Shown: positions 11,527 to 22,197, counted from the first letter of the stretch. The stretch is DNA of 64,000 bases from Rugalucina vietnamica (GCA_964017185.1 OZ024879.1:25175456-25239455); one strand, 5' to 3'. Notes: a model not told the origin generated them from the letters alone. Program-made: numbers and translations.

Positions 11527-11876
11527 CAGTGTTAGAAATAAGACCCGGGAAGCAACTTGTCTGGGGGGGGGGGGGGGGGGGGGGCAACCTGCAATCAAGC
11601 TGAACTAGCCCCCCATGGTTTGAACTTGCCCCCATAGAAACGTCATATAAATGTTACTTAATGAAGATTATTTATCATGTTTATGCATGGATTCAAAGGT
11701 ACAGTCAAATTGTCATTGCTTTGAATTTGTATTTTAGCTCATCTAAGAATGATGAGATTAAACACTTCTTGGAAAATTTCAGGTTGTCCTGGGGGCAACC
11801 TTTCAGTAAGATCAGGTTGCCCCCACCAAATTTGACCCGTGACGGGCAAGTGGGCAACTGCTTATTTCTAACCCTG
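11527..11876. mobile_element. Short hAT-like MITE
   Basis: Terminal inverted repeats CAGTGTTAGAAATAAG (11,527) and, in reverse complement, CAGGGTTAGAAATAAG (ending 11,876) differ at one base. The CAGNG start is typical of hAT elements. A 22-bp G run lies at 11,563-11,584. No transposase and no clear 8-bp target duplication were seen, so the family call is by terminus only. Confidence 0.6.
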
Positions 11877-12005
11877 TTATAAATGATAAAATGATTTTGC
11901 ATGCAGTGACCAGAATGGAAGTACCCGCTCAAATCATAGCCACTTATAGCAATGAAAAATCAATTCACTATGCCCCATAACCCTTGCTCAAACTAACCAC
12001 AAATA

Positions 12006-12027
12006 GCACTGGCTTGGGAGCCAGTGC
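12006..12027. repeat. Perfect hairpin, 9-bp stem
   Basis: GCACTGGCT, loop TGGG, AGCCAGTGC. No run of T follows it and no transcript context is known. Confidence 0.7.
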
Positions 12028-12120
12028 AATCACCCATTCACAACCAAATTCATGGCCAATGATTGACAGGAAACACAATAAATACAGCACTTAAGGCAAT
12101 GTATGAAGACATTGTAGATA

Positions 12121-12465
12121 CAAAATGTATCTAAAGTTGTTGAATGAATCTAGCATCTCATAAGGGCATAAAATTTCACAAATTATTACTAACATACTCA
12201 ATGTGCTTACTCATTATTTATTATGTGTTCCCGTAAATTATGTATACAGACCTGTGCGTTTTTATGCACTATATAGTCATTTGTAACCACGGCCTCCCCA
12301 CCCCCAGGGGAGTGCCGGGGATAGCCCTGGAAATGAGCGGTGCTTTGACCAAAGTTTTGCCACCGCAGTGCAGGGGGAAATACTCGGGGTTTGTGTTATA
12401 TAGACAAAAAGGGCAGTGAAATGAAAAATGAAAAATAGCAGGCTGCAGGTTTTGGTGCATTATGT
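12121..12465 (+). repeat. Paralogous segment A (with its own 183-bp insert)
   Basis: It matches 14,886-15,220: ATGTATCTAAAGTTGTTGAA, TTCCCGTAAATTAT, GTGCGTTTTTATG and TTTTGGTGCATT occur in the same order. Segment A carries an extra block at 12,267-12,449 between GTTTTTATG and TTTTGGTGCATT. It lacks the block that segment B has at about 14,968-15,147. Confidence 0.8.
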
Positions 12466-12885
12466 TTAGGCTATTTTTTGTCTGACATGTCAGACGGTCA
12501 GACAGATTTGGCGAACACTGCCCTTGAATTCTGAGGGGTTAGACCAAGAACGACAACTCGTTCAGATAACTCTAATGTACTATAAATAGTAATCAGAGTC
12601 CCAATTTCCTCGTTTCCATTATTTCCGATACTATGGATTCCGTCGCCATTTGTAACCTGTTTTTAATTTATTTTGTCTATAAAATTCGCTATGAATACAG
12701 AAGATACAACGTAGGATGCTGATACATTCTTTGGACATTGATCCAGTCGGTGTGACGTTATAGGTCATTCGTACGAGGTGAGTTATTCGGTGTTTATCGC
12801 TGTGACCTTACTGAATTAAAAGCAGAAAATATGAAAACGAAATAAAAATATTAACCAGAGGACCAATAGTCCTGGACCTGTAAAC

Positions 12886-14328
12886 GCTCACCTGAGATCT
12901 GCTGTACATACGAATGTTATAGAAAATAGTTCCAGTATAGGGGCAGATGAAGCCCTTGGGCCATTTTTTTTTTTCAGAATAATCAATATACTGTCCATCC
13001 AAGTTTTTCCCTTCAAATGACATTTTAACAGTTTTCCCCATTCAAATACAAAGGCAACCCATGTTGACCTTGCCTTGAAATAGGTCAAGGTCATCACAGG
13101 GTTATGATTTATACATACATTGTAGTACTTGAGTCATCGATGCTTCATGCCATGTTTCTTCGAAATTGGTCCACCGGTTCCGGAGAAGAAGATTTTTGAA
13201 GGGTTTATACCATATATGGGCATGGCGGCCATCTTGGTCATGTGACCTTGATTATATACACATTGATTCCCCCATTCTATAGATGCTTCACATGAAATTT
13301 GGCTTGGCCAAGCGGTTTCAGAAGAGAAGATGTTTGAATATTCTGGTAATATACATGTATACCGGTAATGACCCGGGGCTGGGGCAAATGAGCCCCTGGG
13401 GTCCAATTTTTTCAGAATCATTAATATTCAGTCCTACTGCCCATTTCCTGCAAGACTTTTACTTTAAATGACATTTTAAAGTTTTCCCCATTCAAATGCA
13501 TTGGTGACCTATGTTGACCTTGCTGTAAAATAGGTCAAGGTCATCCAAAGGTCATAATTTATAAACACATTGTAGTACTTCAGTCCTCGATGCTTCATGC
13601 CAAGTTTTGTTGAAATCGGTCCATTGGTTCAGGAGAAGAATTTTAAAGGGTTTTTACCATATATGGGCATGGTGGCCATCTTGGTCATGTGACCTGGATT
13701 ATTTATAAACACATTGATTCCCCCTTCCCATAGATGCTTCCTATAAAATTGGGCTTTGATTGGCCAAGTGGTTTCAGAGAAGAAGATCTTTGAATATTTT
13801 TGTAATATACATGTATATTGCCCCGGGGTGGGGGCAGACCAACCCCTGGGGTCCAAATTTTTTTCAGAATTACCAACCTTCAGTCCATTTGCCCATTTCC
13901 TGCAAGATTTGCCTTTCAAATGACATTTTAACAATTTTCCCCATTCAAATGCATGGGCGACCTATGTTGACCTTGCCATAAAATTGTTCAAGGTCATCCA
14001 AAGGTCATAATTTATATACACATTGTAGTACTCTTGTCCCCGATGCTGCATGCCAAGTTTCGTTGAAATCGGTCCAGTGGTTCCGGAGAAGAAGAATTTT
14101 GAAGGGTTTTTACCATATATGGGCATAGCGGCCATCTTGGTCATGTGACCTGGATTATTTATATACATATTGGTTCCCCCTTCCTATAGATGCTGCATAT
14201 AAAATTTGGCTTTGATTGGCCAAGCGGTTTCAGAGAAGATCTTTGAAAATGGTGGCCGACGGACGACGGACGGCGGATCATGGCCATCCTATAAGCTCAC
14301 CTTGTGAGCCTAACGGCTCAGGTGAGCT
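12886..14328 (+). mobile_element. GCTCACCTGAG-bounded element with 450-bp tandem repeats
   Basis: The left end GCTCACCTGAG (12,886) is mirrored by CTCAGGTGAGC ending at about 14,327. Inside are about three units of 450-453 bp (TTTTCCCCATTCAAATGCA or a variant near 13,032, 13,482 and 13,935) carrying GGCCATCTTGGTCATGTGAC. Just before the right end is a GACGGACGACGGACGGCGG tract. No protein is encoded; open frames here follow the tandem repeat. Confidence 0.75.
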
Positions 14329-14334
14329 AATAAA

Positions 14335-14885
14335 AGCTTTGCATGTATTTTTAGACCTTCATTATTTTTTCAACTCAAGGTATGAACCCCGTTATATTTC
14401 TCACAAATTGTGATTTTATGAACATCTAAAATGATTAAATGACAACGATATTGACCGAGTTATACCCTCGACCGAATGAGCAAAGAGGCGGGAAAGCTGC
14501 AGTCCCGGTAACCAATATTGATTTTTTCTTACAAAAGAGTAGCTTGCCGACCGGGTCAATACCAAGCTAAATGCATTTCGGCGAAATGCCCAGCCTCCAT
14601 GCTGATTATGGCTGATATTACAGCCTCTTTCTCATTATCGCGCCTCATTATCAATTTCATTACGCCACAGTAGGCTAAAATTAGATTACCTGCTAATCAG
14701 ATTATCAAAGGAAAACACCACCAGAGTCCCCAGGCATCATTATCTACGAAAATCAATAACTGCTACCAATACCTTTGATGTGTAATTTTATAATGTATAA
14801 TCGGACATTGTCAAAAACCCAAATAAATAGTACATTGACTTTGTATTTGGAAAAATAATTATATTGATGACTGGGCCCAGGCTAA
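14335..14885. other. No gene identified
   Basis: A perfect 8-bp-stem hairpin GCATTTCG-G-CGAAATGC lies at 14,573-14,589. Otherwise no exon or named repeat was seen. Confidence 0.45.
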
Positions 14886-15220
14886 CAAAATGTATCTAAA
14901 GTTGTTGAATGAATCTAGCATCTCACAAGGGCATAAAATTGTCACAATTTATTATTAACATACTTAACATATTAACATTACAAAATTCATTATCGATAGC
15001 ATTGGAAGTGTCATTAAGTATATTTGTGCCCCTAGTATTTGTACCTTGGTCCACTCTGTTTGGGCTGACCTTAAGGAAAAATTGTTGGTTTGCTATGCTC
15101 CTACCTACCCATCAAAATCAGCCCTACCCAAAAACTTTTAGCACATCATGTGCTTACCCATTATTTATGATTTGTTCCCGTAAATTATATACAGGTGCGT
15201 TTTTATGTTTTGGTGCATTC
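14886..15220 (+). repeat. Paralogous segment B (with a 180-bp repeat insert)
   Basis: Partner of 12,121-12,465. The insert at about 14,968-15,147 is a plus-strand member of the family seen in reverse at 4612-4790, so segment A serves as its empty site. Confidence 0.8.
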
Positions 15221-15464
15221 CAGTATTTTTATGGACCTGTTGATGATGAATCGTCAAAATTTTTTTTGAAAGTATTAAACCTGTCGGTGAGCTGTCTATA
15301 AATTGTCTTTCAAATCTTAAATCTGTAAATGAAACTGAGTGAATTGTCTTTCAAAATTGACGATGGACTGCCTTAAAATTGTCATTGAAATCTTAAATCT
15401 GTCGGTGAATCGTCTTAATATCTCTATTATTCTTAAATATGTCAGTGAAAGTAAACTGTCTTAT
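15221..15464 (+). repeat. Degenerate short repeats (AATTGTCTTTCAAATCTTAAATCTG-like)
   Basis: ATTGTC, TCTTAAATCTGT and GTCGGTGA phrases recur four to five times with irregular spacing, and again at 17,100-17,180. Too degenerate to define a unit by eye. Confidence 0.4.
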
Positions 15465-15488
15465 AGCAAACACACATGTGTGTTTGCT
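15465..15488. repeat. Perfect 24-bp palindrome
   Basis: AGCAAACACACA followed directly by its exact reverse complement TGTGTGTTTGCT. Confidence 0.9.
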
Positions 15489-15539
15489 TTAGGATAAACA
15501 TACGTAAGAAATTTAGAATAAAAAATCTACATACCTTAC

Positions 15540-15586
15540 CGAACAAAACCGACGGTTAGGCGGCCATTAATGTTGGGCGCAGACAT
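15540..15586 (-). CDS. Candidate first coding exon, unknown protein
   Basis: On the minus strand an ATG at 15,586 in a favourable context (ACAAAAATGT) opens a frame reading MSAPNINGRLTVGFV. It ends at a donor-like CG|GTAAGG, leaving two bases in the codon. Just upstream (plus positions 15,595-15,603) is GCATGCGCA, a partial NRF-1-type motif, and the local GC/CpG content is higher than in the flanks. This resembles a CpG-type promoter with a short first exon. No second exon was identified, and the protein is not recognised. Confidence 0.3.
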
Positions 15587-15594
15587 TTTTGTCG

Positions 15595-15603
15595 GCATGC
15601 GCA
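15595..15603. promoter_or_regulatory. NRF-1-like motif upstream of the candidate first exon
   Basis: GCATGCGCA matches nine of twelve positions of the palindromic NRF-1 consensus. A single motif is weak evidence on its own. Confidence 0.25.
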
Positions 15604-15604
15604 G

Positions 15605-16004
15605 ACAATGTGTCGTTCAGATGTCGGGAAATTTGTACTTTCGTTTTCTTTTTTCGGCTGAACATTTTTCTTTGTCAAACATATTTCCATATATCCTATT
15701 TCAGATCATATTTGTCTCCAAAATGTAAAAATATAAGATAAATACACAATTTACAAATGCAGACGACGATGAAGATTGGTTTTTCGAAATTACACCGTTA
15801 AAATCCTCGTATTATAGCAAACCAGTCAACAAGGCAATATAAACGCTCGAAAAAACAAGCGTCTGCGAGGTGTACCTAAAGCAGGTAACCGACGAAATTA
15901 TCGAGACGTTTCGAACAGACGGAAATTACGCCGTGAATAGCGTGCCTGGTTATTTTTGGGGGACAATATTTGAGGTTTGAAGGAACAGAAGGAAAACATT
16001 TAAG
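15605..16004. other. Unassigned, possibly transcribed sequence
   Basis: A plus-strand frame at about 15,735-15,842 reads ADDDEDWFFEITPLKSSYYS and then stops after about 45 codons between stops. It has no start codon or clear splice sites, so I do not call it a gene. Confidence 0.3.
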
Positions 16005-16948
16005 GGAGCTACCTACCTAGGTCTACCTAAAAACCTAACTAGGTCTACCTAACTACCAAGGTCTACCTACCTACCAAGGTCTACCTACCTAACTAGGTCT
16101 ACCAACCTAGGTCTACCTACCTAGGTCTACTTTCCAAGGTCTACCTACCTAAGTCTACTAACCAAGGTTTATCTACCTGGGTCTACTTACCAAGGTTCCC
16201 TTTCCTAGGTTTACTTACCTATGTCTTAGTCTACCTATCTAGGTCTACCTTCCAAGGTCTACTTATCTAGGTCTACTTACCAAGGTCAAGTTACCAAGGT
16301 CTACATACCTAGGTCTACTTCCAATGTCTACATACCTAGGTCTACTTACCAAGGTTTATCTACCTAGGTCTACTTACCTTAGTCTATCGAACTAGGTCTA
16401 CTTACCAAGGTCTCACTTCCGGGGTCTACTTACCAAGGTCTGTTTACCAAGGTCTACCTTCTATGGTCTACTTACCAAGTCTACTTACCAAGGTCTACCC
16501 ACCTAGGTCGACTTACCAAAGTCTACCTACTAGGTCTATTAACCAATATCTACCTACCAAGGTCTACCTACCAAGGTCTACCTACCAAAACCTACATACT
16601 AAGTCTACTTCCAATGTCTACTAACCTATTTCTACCTACCAAGGTCTAACTATCTACGTCTGCTTACCAAGGTTTACTTACTTAGGTCTACCTACCTAGG
16701 TCTACTTACCAAGGTATACATACATATCTATGTCTACTTACCAAAGTCTACTTACCTAGGTCTACCTACCTAGGTCCACTTCCCAAGGTCTACCTACCTA
16801 GGTCTACTTACCTGGGTCTACCTAATATGTCTACTTACCAAGGTCTACGTCCGGGGTCTACTTACCTAGGTCTATGTACCAAGGTCTACTTACCAAGATC
16901 TACCTACCTAGGTTTACCTACAAGGTCTACTTACTCAGGTCTACTAAA
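16005..16948 (+). repeat. 14-bp minisatellite (AGGTCTACTTACCA)
   Basis: About 65 degenerate copies of a 14-bp unit, AGGTCTAC(C/T)TACC(T/A). Junctions between units read either ACCTAGGT, an 8-bp palindrome, or ACCAAGGT, often alternating. There are occasional 13- or 15-bp units. Since 14 is not a multiple of three, no long frame is sustained. Confidence 0.9.
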
Positions 16949-17247
16949 ATGGATAGCTGGATACACTTATTGACAAAAAAATTCCCAGCATACGGTTTTC
17001 CAAGTGTGTTTGCAGATAAGGCAGCGTGCCTTTATTTCATATTAATTAATGGTAAATTTATGAATTATCACCAATTATGATAATCAGTTACAAGTCGTTA
17101 ACTTTGAACAAGAGTCACTGAACTGTCTTCAAAAGTGTCGGCGAGTTGTCTCATAAACTGTGTCGGTGAGTTGTTTTGTAGGTGAGATAGTCAAATCGTG
17201 ACAGTTCAATGTACTGATTTAGATGTCTTATTCCCCCATGAATATCC

Positions 17248-18238
17248 AGGGTTCGCGCTAGCGTTCGCCATCGTCGCCATTTGCGAAGATTTTTATTTTT
17301 TGGCTCCTAAAATTTGACTTTGGCGAAAGTAAATGGCGAATATATAGAGCCACTTTGTCCAGCCAAAAAGCCATTGTTTTCCACAGAAAACCATCATTTG
17401 ATTACCTGTATATTCGCGCCTACATTAGAGATAATCCTATTCTTTATCGGTGTTTATTCAAGTGTTGCAGTGTATTGCTAAAGCATTCAATTGACAGGTG
17501 TCATTTCTGACCTTGTGTATTCAGGCGTGTACAGCATAACACGCTTGGCGCACGTGGTCCGGTACCGATATAGACCGCCACCAGTGTGTTAGATTTGAAA
17601 TAATGTTAGAGTGCAGATGAGTGGGAAATGTCAATATATACCATTTAAAAATGAAACAGATTCTTTTTAGAATCAGCAACTCAACTTTAGCCATGCATTT
17701 ATTTTATAGCTTTAACTCTTGATTTTGTAGTGTCATTTATTATTTTTCTATTAAAGTATATGAATTTTAATATTTCAATCTGTCTCCTAATCTTAAAAGT
17801 TTTGTTTCTGATTTTCTACAAGCATAAACTAATAATTTTAGGAGTTGTTCCCCTTGTTTACAAATACAAGAACAAGCTTTATAAAACATATTTTCTCAAA
17901 CTATATGTATAGGGAGCTCAGTCTACACCTGCCCTTCAAATCAGTTGGAAATTCATAATTACATTACCTGGATCTACTGTTGAAATATAACTTAGAACAT
18001 GTAGCATGTATGGGACTTGGGTGAGAAGGGCAATATGTATTTTTAGGGAACTGGAGAGACCAAGTTAAAAAGGGCAAACAAAATATTTGGGAGTTTAAGT
18101 GAGCAAGGAGCTGAGTGAGATGTGTCCTCTTGGCAAAAAAATGGCCAAGATTTGGCTCAAACTTCAAGAAAATGGCGAAAAAAAATCTCAAATGGCGAAA
18201 GTGATGGCGAAAGAAAAATATATCCTAGCGCGAACCCT
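17248..18238. mobile_element. Non-autonomous hAT-like element with 8-bp TSD
   Basis: The ends AGGGTTCGCGCTAG and CTAGCGCGAACCCT are perfect inverted repeats. They are flanked by the identical 8-bp GAATATCC at 17,240-17,247 and 18,239-18,246. Subterminal regions share inverted TTCGCCAT motifs. The 991-bp element has no transposase frame. An 8-bp duplication fits hAT or P superfamilies; the (C)AGGG terminus favours hAT. Confidence 0.85.
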
Positions 18239-18246
18239 GAATATCC

Positions 18247-18808
18247 GACAAAAGAAATTCAGTTCTTGAATATAAGCGGCCCATACATAGATTATTATAT
18301 CATCTCACCTTATAAATGCATGTTGTTGTTGTTTTCTATTCGCTATGTCTATGACTCGCGAAATCCTATGACAATATCAAGATGTAGCCTCTTGAAGGTT
18401 TTTCTTCCGTAAAGCTTTCTTTCAGGCTGAAGTTCATGTCACTGTTTCGTGAGAAAATTATTCCATACTTGAATAATGATATGATACCATAAGAAAGTTT
18501 TAAATCCAAACTTGCACAGGTTGAAGAAAGCATCACCGCCAGAAAGGCGTACTCGTGTAGCAAACTGACACAGCTGATAATCGAACGCCGTTGATAAGGA
18601 AGCAGGTCAACTCGGCCTACCTTGAGAATAGAATAGAATAGGATAGAATGGGCCACCTGACATAGTAGCATATCTTAAGAGTCAACTCGGTCGGGACAAT
18701 TTGATACTTTTCTGCACAATTCCTTGACAGGTTCAAGTAACTGTGTTTCGCAAGAGCGTTTCTTACAAAAGCCAAGCTTCTCCTGGATCAGCGGTCTATG
18801 CAAGGGTA
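18247..18808. other. No gene identified
   Basis: A minus-strand frame (18,366-18,671) is open for about 100 codons behind a pyrimidine-rich CTATTCTATTCTATTCTCAAG. Its peptide is not recognisable and the frame has no donor of note. A short (AATAG)n tract lies near 18,626. Confidence 0.35.
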
Positions 18809-19339
18809 CAGTAATTTATCCGGTTTCGAATCTTATCCAGTTCCGAATCAAGTGGTCGTATCGTCACGAACTACACAGCAGCTGTTCAATTAAAAAACAA
18901 ATATTTTGTATGGTCATGAAGTCTATCTTTTTCTCTTCCTCTGCACGAAGTCAGATTTTGAAAACTTATCTGCATGCTAAAAATAAATCTGTTCTTCGAG
19001 ATGACCTGTCGAATTAGAATGTATATTGCACTTGTGTAATTATCCGCAAGGTGAAGGTTTCCGCAAAATGCACGAACCTTGAACATTATTTTTTTACACT
19101 TTTGGTTCCAACATGCGTTCCAACATTAATTATAACACACCAGGAAAACTGAACTTCATTTATTGATTTTCTGTTGCGTAGGAGCTTGTTAATTTTATCT
19201 ACTAATTTAGCTAGTTTCGGGTCAGTAAAATTTAATTGTGTCGACATAGTACATGTAAATCTATTAATATCGCAGTACACGTCTTAGCGCTAAACCTAAA
19301 GGAACTGAGGAGGGAGTGTTTAAATCTCAGTATTTTATT

Positions 19340-19378
19340 TGATGTGTGTGTGTGTGTGTGCGTGCGTGCGTGCGTGTC
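19340..19378. repeat. (TG)n(TGCG)n microsatellite
   Basis: TG dinucleotides passing into TGCG tetranucleotides. Confidence 0.9.
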
Positions 19379-19469
19379 GCCACAATACCACAGTCTTTCA
19401 TTTGCAATGCAGTTTGTTTGAATTGATGCTTAACGTTATAGTCCACAGCTATGGTCATGTCAGGACTTT

Positions 19470-19687
19470 GCCCCCATTTTATGGGACGTGCCCAAAGTTC
19501 TCACCGCTGTGTCTAGTGTGGGTTCGAACCCCGCTCTAGCCATGTGAGACAAACCAAGTTCTGCTTGCGAGCGTGTCATGTGGTTTTGTTTTTCTCGGGG
19601 TTCTCCCGTTTTCGTCCCACCTACTGATTGGCGCGTCTCATATGAGCTGAAATAATCATGAAAGGGACGTTAAACTGAATCAAAAAA
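19470..19687 (+). mobile_element. tRNA-derived SINE, copy 1
   Basis: GTGTGGGTTCGAACCCCGC is a good RNA polymerase III B box with T-stem symmetry. Downstream is a conserved body (TTCTCGGGGTTC, CGTCTCATATGAGCT, GGGACGTTAAACTGA) shared with the copy at 20,050-20,262, ending in an A-rich tail. The A-box part is degraded. Tail and body resemble molluscan tRNA-derived SINEs such as RUDI in general layout; I have not verified family identity. Confidence 0.6.
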
Positions 19688-19855
19688 GGGGGGGGTGGGG
19701 GCAAGTTAGGATGCCCTGACATCTTAAACTAAACGTGCTTCAAATATAACCACACAACAAAGCCAAGAAGGACAGACACTGGGTTCGATCCTGACGTTGA
19801 GCGCCCGAGTTATGCTTTTTGGTCCTCATATAAGGAATCTAGCAACATCTCTCTT

Positions 19856-19858
<3 letters not shown>

Positions 19859-19904
<46 letters not shown>

Positions 19905-19918
19905 CTCTCTCTCTCTCT
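19859..19918. repeat. (CA)n(CT)n microsatellite
   Basis: About 20 CA units followed by about nine CT units. Confidence 0.95.
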
Positions 19919-20049
19919 TTCAAAATTGTTCTATCTATTATTTTGATTTCTTCCTTTGACATAGTAGTCTAGTGAGTAGCTGTTTCCCAAAAAGTGGCTA
20001 TGCATTTACCAAAACTTACTGACTAAATAAATGAATGCCAAACCCCCAA

Positions 20050-20262
20050 CCCCGTTGCCGAGTGGTGAAGAGCTGATTTCATTAACGCGTTTAATTCGAT
20101 CGTCTCACCGCTGTGTTTGTTGTGGGCTCATGCTTGAAGATATGCCAGGGTATTTTTCCCTTTTTTTCTCGGGGTTCGCTCGTTTTCACCACACCAACTG
20201 ACTGGCTCGTCTCATATGAGCTAAATGATCTTAAAAGGGACGTAAACTGACCCAAGATAGTA
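20050..20262 (+). mobile_element. tRNA-derived SINE, copy 2
   Basis: The head CCGTTGCCGAGTGGTGAAG matches the tRNA-Ser/Leu A-box region. The body repeats the first copy's TCTCACCGCTGTGT, TTCTCGGGGTTC, CGTCTCATATGAGCT and AGGGACGT-AAACTGA blocks. The B box is damaged (GTGGGCTCATGC). A short (AAAT)n-like tail follows. Confidence 0.65.
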
Positions 20263-20681
20263 GATAAATAAATGAATGAATTTTAAGAGGGTGTGTGTGT
20301 GGGGGGGGGGGGCTGGAAGATGTTTCCGGGCCTGGATATTATTTTTCTCTCACGACACGGTCCTGTCTTTTTATTGGTATATATTACAATACGTAAGATA
20401 GTAATACAGAATTTACTCTGCCCTAGATATGTTTTTCGGCCAAAATTTGATTTTTTTTTTAAATCTTACAGCCCCCCTCCCCCCAATGATAAAAATCAAA
20501 CGGTCGTTTCCTTACGCAGGTGATTCTTTGTGCAGTCGATCTGCATCGCGAACAAAACATGCTGTCTGGATTTCTAGTCTAGTTGACATACTCCTGTTAG
20601 ATATCTCTGTTTACGCAACATTAAAGCTGTGTTTGAAATTCAATGTTAATCAAACAGGTGAAAGTTAAACTCATAAAACAT

Positions 20682-20724
20682 CAACAACAAAACAAACAAA
20701 CAAACAAACCAACAAACAAACAAA
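20682..20724. repeat. (CAAA)n microsatellite
   Basis: About ten CAAA units with one CCAA interruption. Confidence 0.9.
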
Positions 20725-21759
20725 AATGAAAATAACCAATGCACAGCCCATGATTATCAGCTCTTATCTGCAAAAATCTGGAACCAGTTACGCCATTATC
20801 GACTTAGAACCTATTTGTTTTCGATTGACGCCAATATCCAGAACGTAAGTTATACGTCGTATACATGTACACAATTTTTGACACTTTTTCTATCTGAAAT
20901 GGTAAATTGTGTGTAAGTCTTGTTTTATAAAGAAGTAATGAAGCTACAAACTCAAAATCATAACGCAATAGCGCCAGAGAGTGTCCTGTTTAAAAATTAT
21001 CGCATTTGATTCGGAACTGGATAAATGATTCGGAACTGGATAAATTGGTGGTCTGCTTCAAAGCCATCGTGTGGCCCACAGAATATTCACAATTAATCAG
21101 ACTAAAGTTCATTATTTAGAAGAAGGATTATACTTTCTAATGGTAAGGTCGAAACCTAGTTTGCTGTGAGCAATTATCTGGAAACCACTTCGAAAAAAAA
21201 GTGACCCGGAACTGGATAATTTACTGTATTGCATCACTAGACCTATGCTTCCTTCTACAACTCTACTGCAAATATTGTAGTATGAATAAAATTATGTGTA
21301 ATAAAACTATGGTTTACATGTTAAAATCTAGAGAGGCAACTCTCAGCAGCTATTCAAATGAAACAAAAAGCATTGAAACATTTTGATATCGTGTTCCTTC
21401 ATACTTTGAGGAGATCTAAGCATTGCGATATAAACACTTCAGTGCTTGGACCCTCCAGACATGAAGGAGGTTAACTCAGTTTATACGTATATACTAGTAA
21501 CTAGACATCATTTTAATTTGTAAAATCACAATACCTATACTTTTGATGTATTCATATTTACTTTGGTAATGTACATTTTAAACCCTTGTACTTTGAACTT
21601 CTTTCATTTAAACACAAATTATAAACAATTTAGAAAAAAAAAGTTTTTATGTGGGTTATGTGAAATAATAATATGTAATAATATGTGAAGATAAATAAAA
21701 ACAAATAATAATGTGCTTTCATCATTAATCCATTATCATTCATCATTGCCATCTTTCTG

Positions 21760-21882
21760 TCTTTTCACAACACCTCACCCTCGGAGAAGCTTGAGGAAAA
21801 AAAAAGCCATGCTGTAAGCCATACAGTATATTGTGTTTGTTCAGATGCTGGGCAACATTAGAGGCAACAATGTGCTTCATAA
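21760..21882 (-). pseudogene. LINE reverse transcriptase fragment (CR1/L2-like), distal part
   Basis: On the minus strand from 21,882 the frame reads KHIVASNVAQHLNKHNILYG and then LQHGF. This fits the stretch of CR1/L2-type reverse transcriptases just after the conserved NYRPISLTCILCK block. After LQHGF a T9 run breaks the frame. The proximal part of the same reading frame lies across the LTR element at 33,203-33,290. Confidence 0.7.
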
Positions 21883-22149
21883 TGTTGTGAAACTGCTTTG
21901 TTATAGATGACATATAGTTGCAGTGTCAACCACCCGAACGCAACCTTGGTAACACAGCTCACAGATATCACGGGATTCAAGAAAAGCACGCGCTGTCACC
22001 AACAAGATGCTACGTCATGAACTATCAAGCACGTGGAGATTTCATCTGAGAACCTCAGTTACAGTATACCTACTCTGATGATCGGTTCGAGCTAGCCTCA
22101 CCTCTTCGGGGATTTGGGTAAGTAACTCAACCTCTGTGCCTCCGCAACA
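21883..22149 (+). repeat. 5' LTR
   Basis: Begins TGTTGTGAAACTG and ends CTCCGCAACA. A TATA-like TTATAGATGACATATAG lies about 20 bp in. A consensus splice donor GTAAGT occurs at 22,118-22,123, so transcripts starting in the LTR could splice onward. No AATAAA is visible, so the polyadenylation signal is unassigned. Confidence 0.9.
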
Positions 22150-22150
22150 A

Positions 22151-22168
22151 TGGTAGTGCGGGAAATCA
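22151..22168 (+). promoter_or_regulatory. Candidate primer binding site
   Basis: TGGTAGTGCGGGAAATCA starts one base after the LTR. TGG pairs with the CCA end of a tRNA; the primer tRNA is not identified. Confidence 0.55.
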
Positions 22169-22197
22169 GCTGGACGCGGTAAGTGTTTTTTAATATT

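Larger units (their letters stand above)
18809..21226. mobile_element. TA-flanked element with CAGTAAATTATCC-type ends
   Basis: The left end TACAGTAATTTATCCGGTTT and the reverse complement of the right end, TACAGTAAATTATCCAGTTC, match over about 26 bp with few mismatches. Both are flanked by TA, as in Tc1/mariner elements. Near the right end, TTCGGAACTGGATAA is repeated twice (about 21,010 and 21,033), and its inverse sits by the left end (18,834). No transposase is present. The interior holds two SINE-like copies and several microsatellites, so later insertions or two separate MITEs are alternatives. Confidence 0.4.

Noticed and set aside
12481-12494. Regulatory palindrome TCTGACATGTCAGA
   Set aside because: A single 14-bp dyad without any gene context; such dyads are frequent in this window.
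18366-18671. 101-codon minus-strand frame as a gene
   Set aside because: A plausible pyrimidine tract precedes it, but the peptide is unrecognised and no donor or partner exon was found.
19755-19830. tRNA-like B box CTGGGTTCGATCCTGA as a tRNA gene
   Set aside because: No cloverleaf or A box could be formed around it; probably another degraded SINE piece.
22151-22168. Naming the primer tRNA
   Set aside because: TGGTAGTGCGGG did not match a tRNA 3' end that I could recall reliably.
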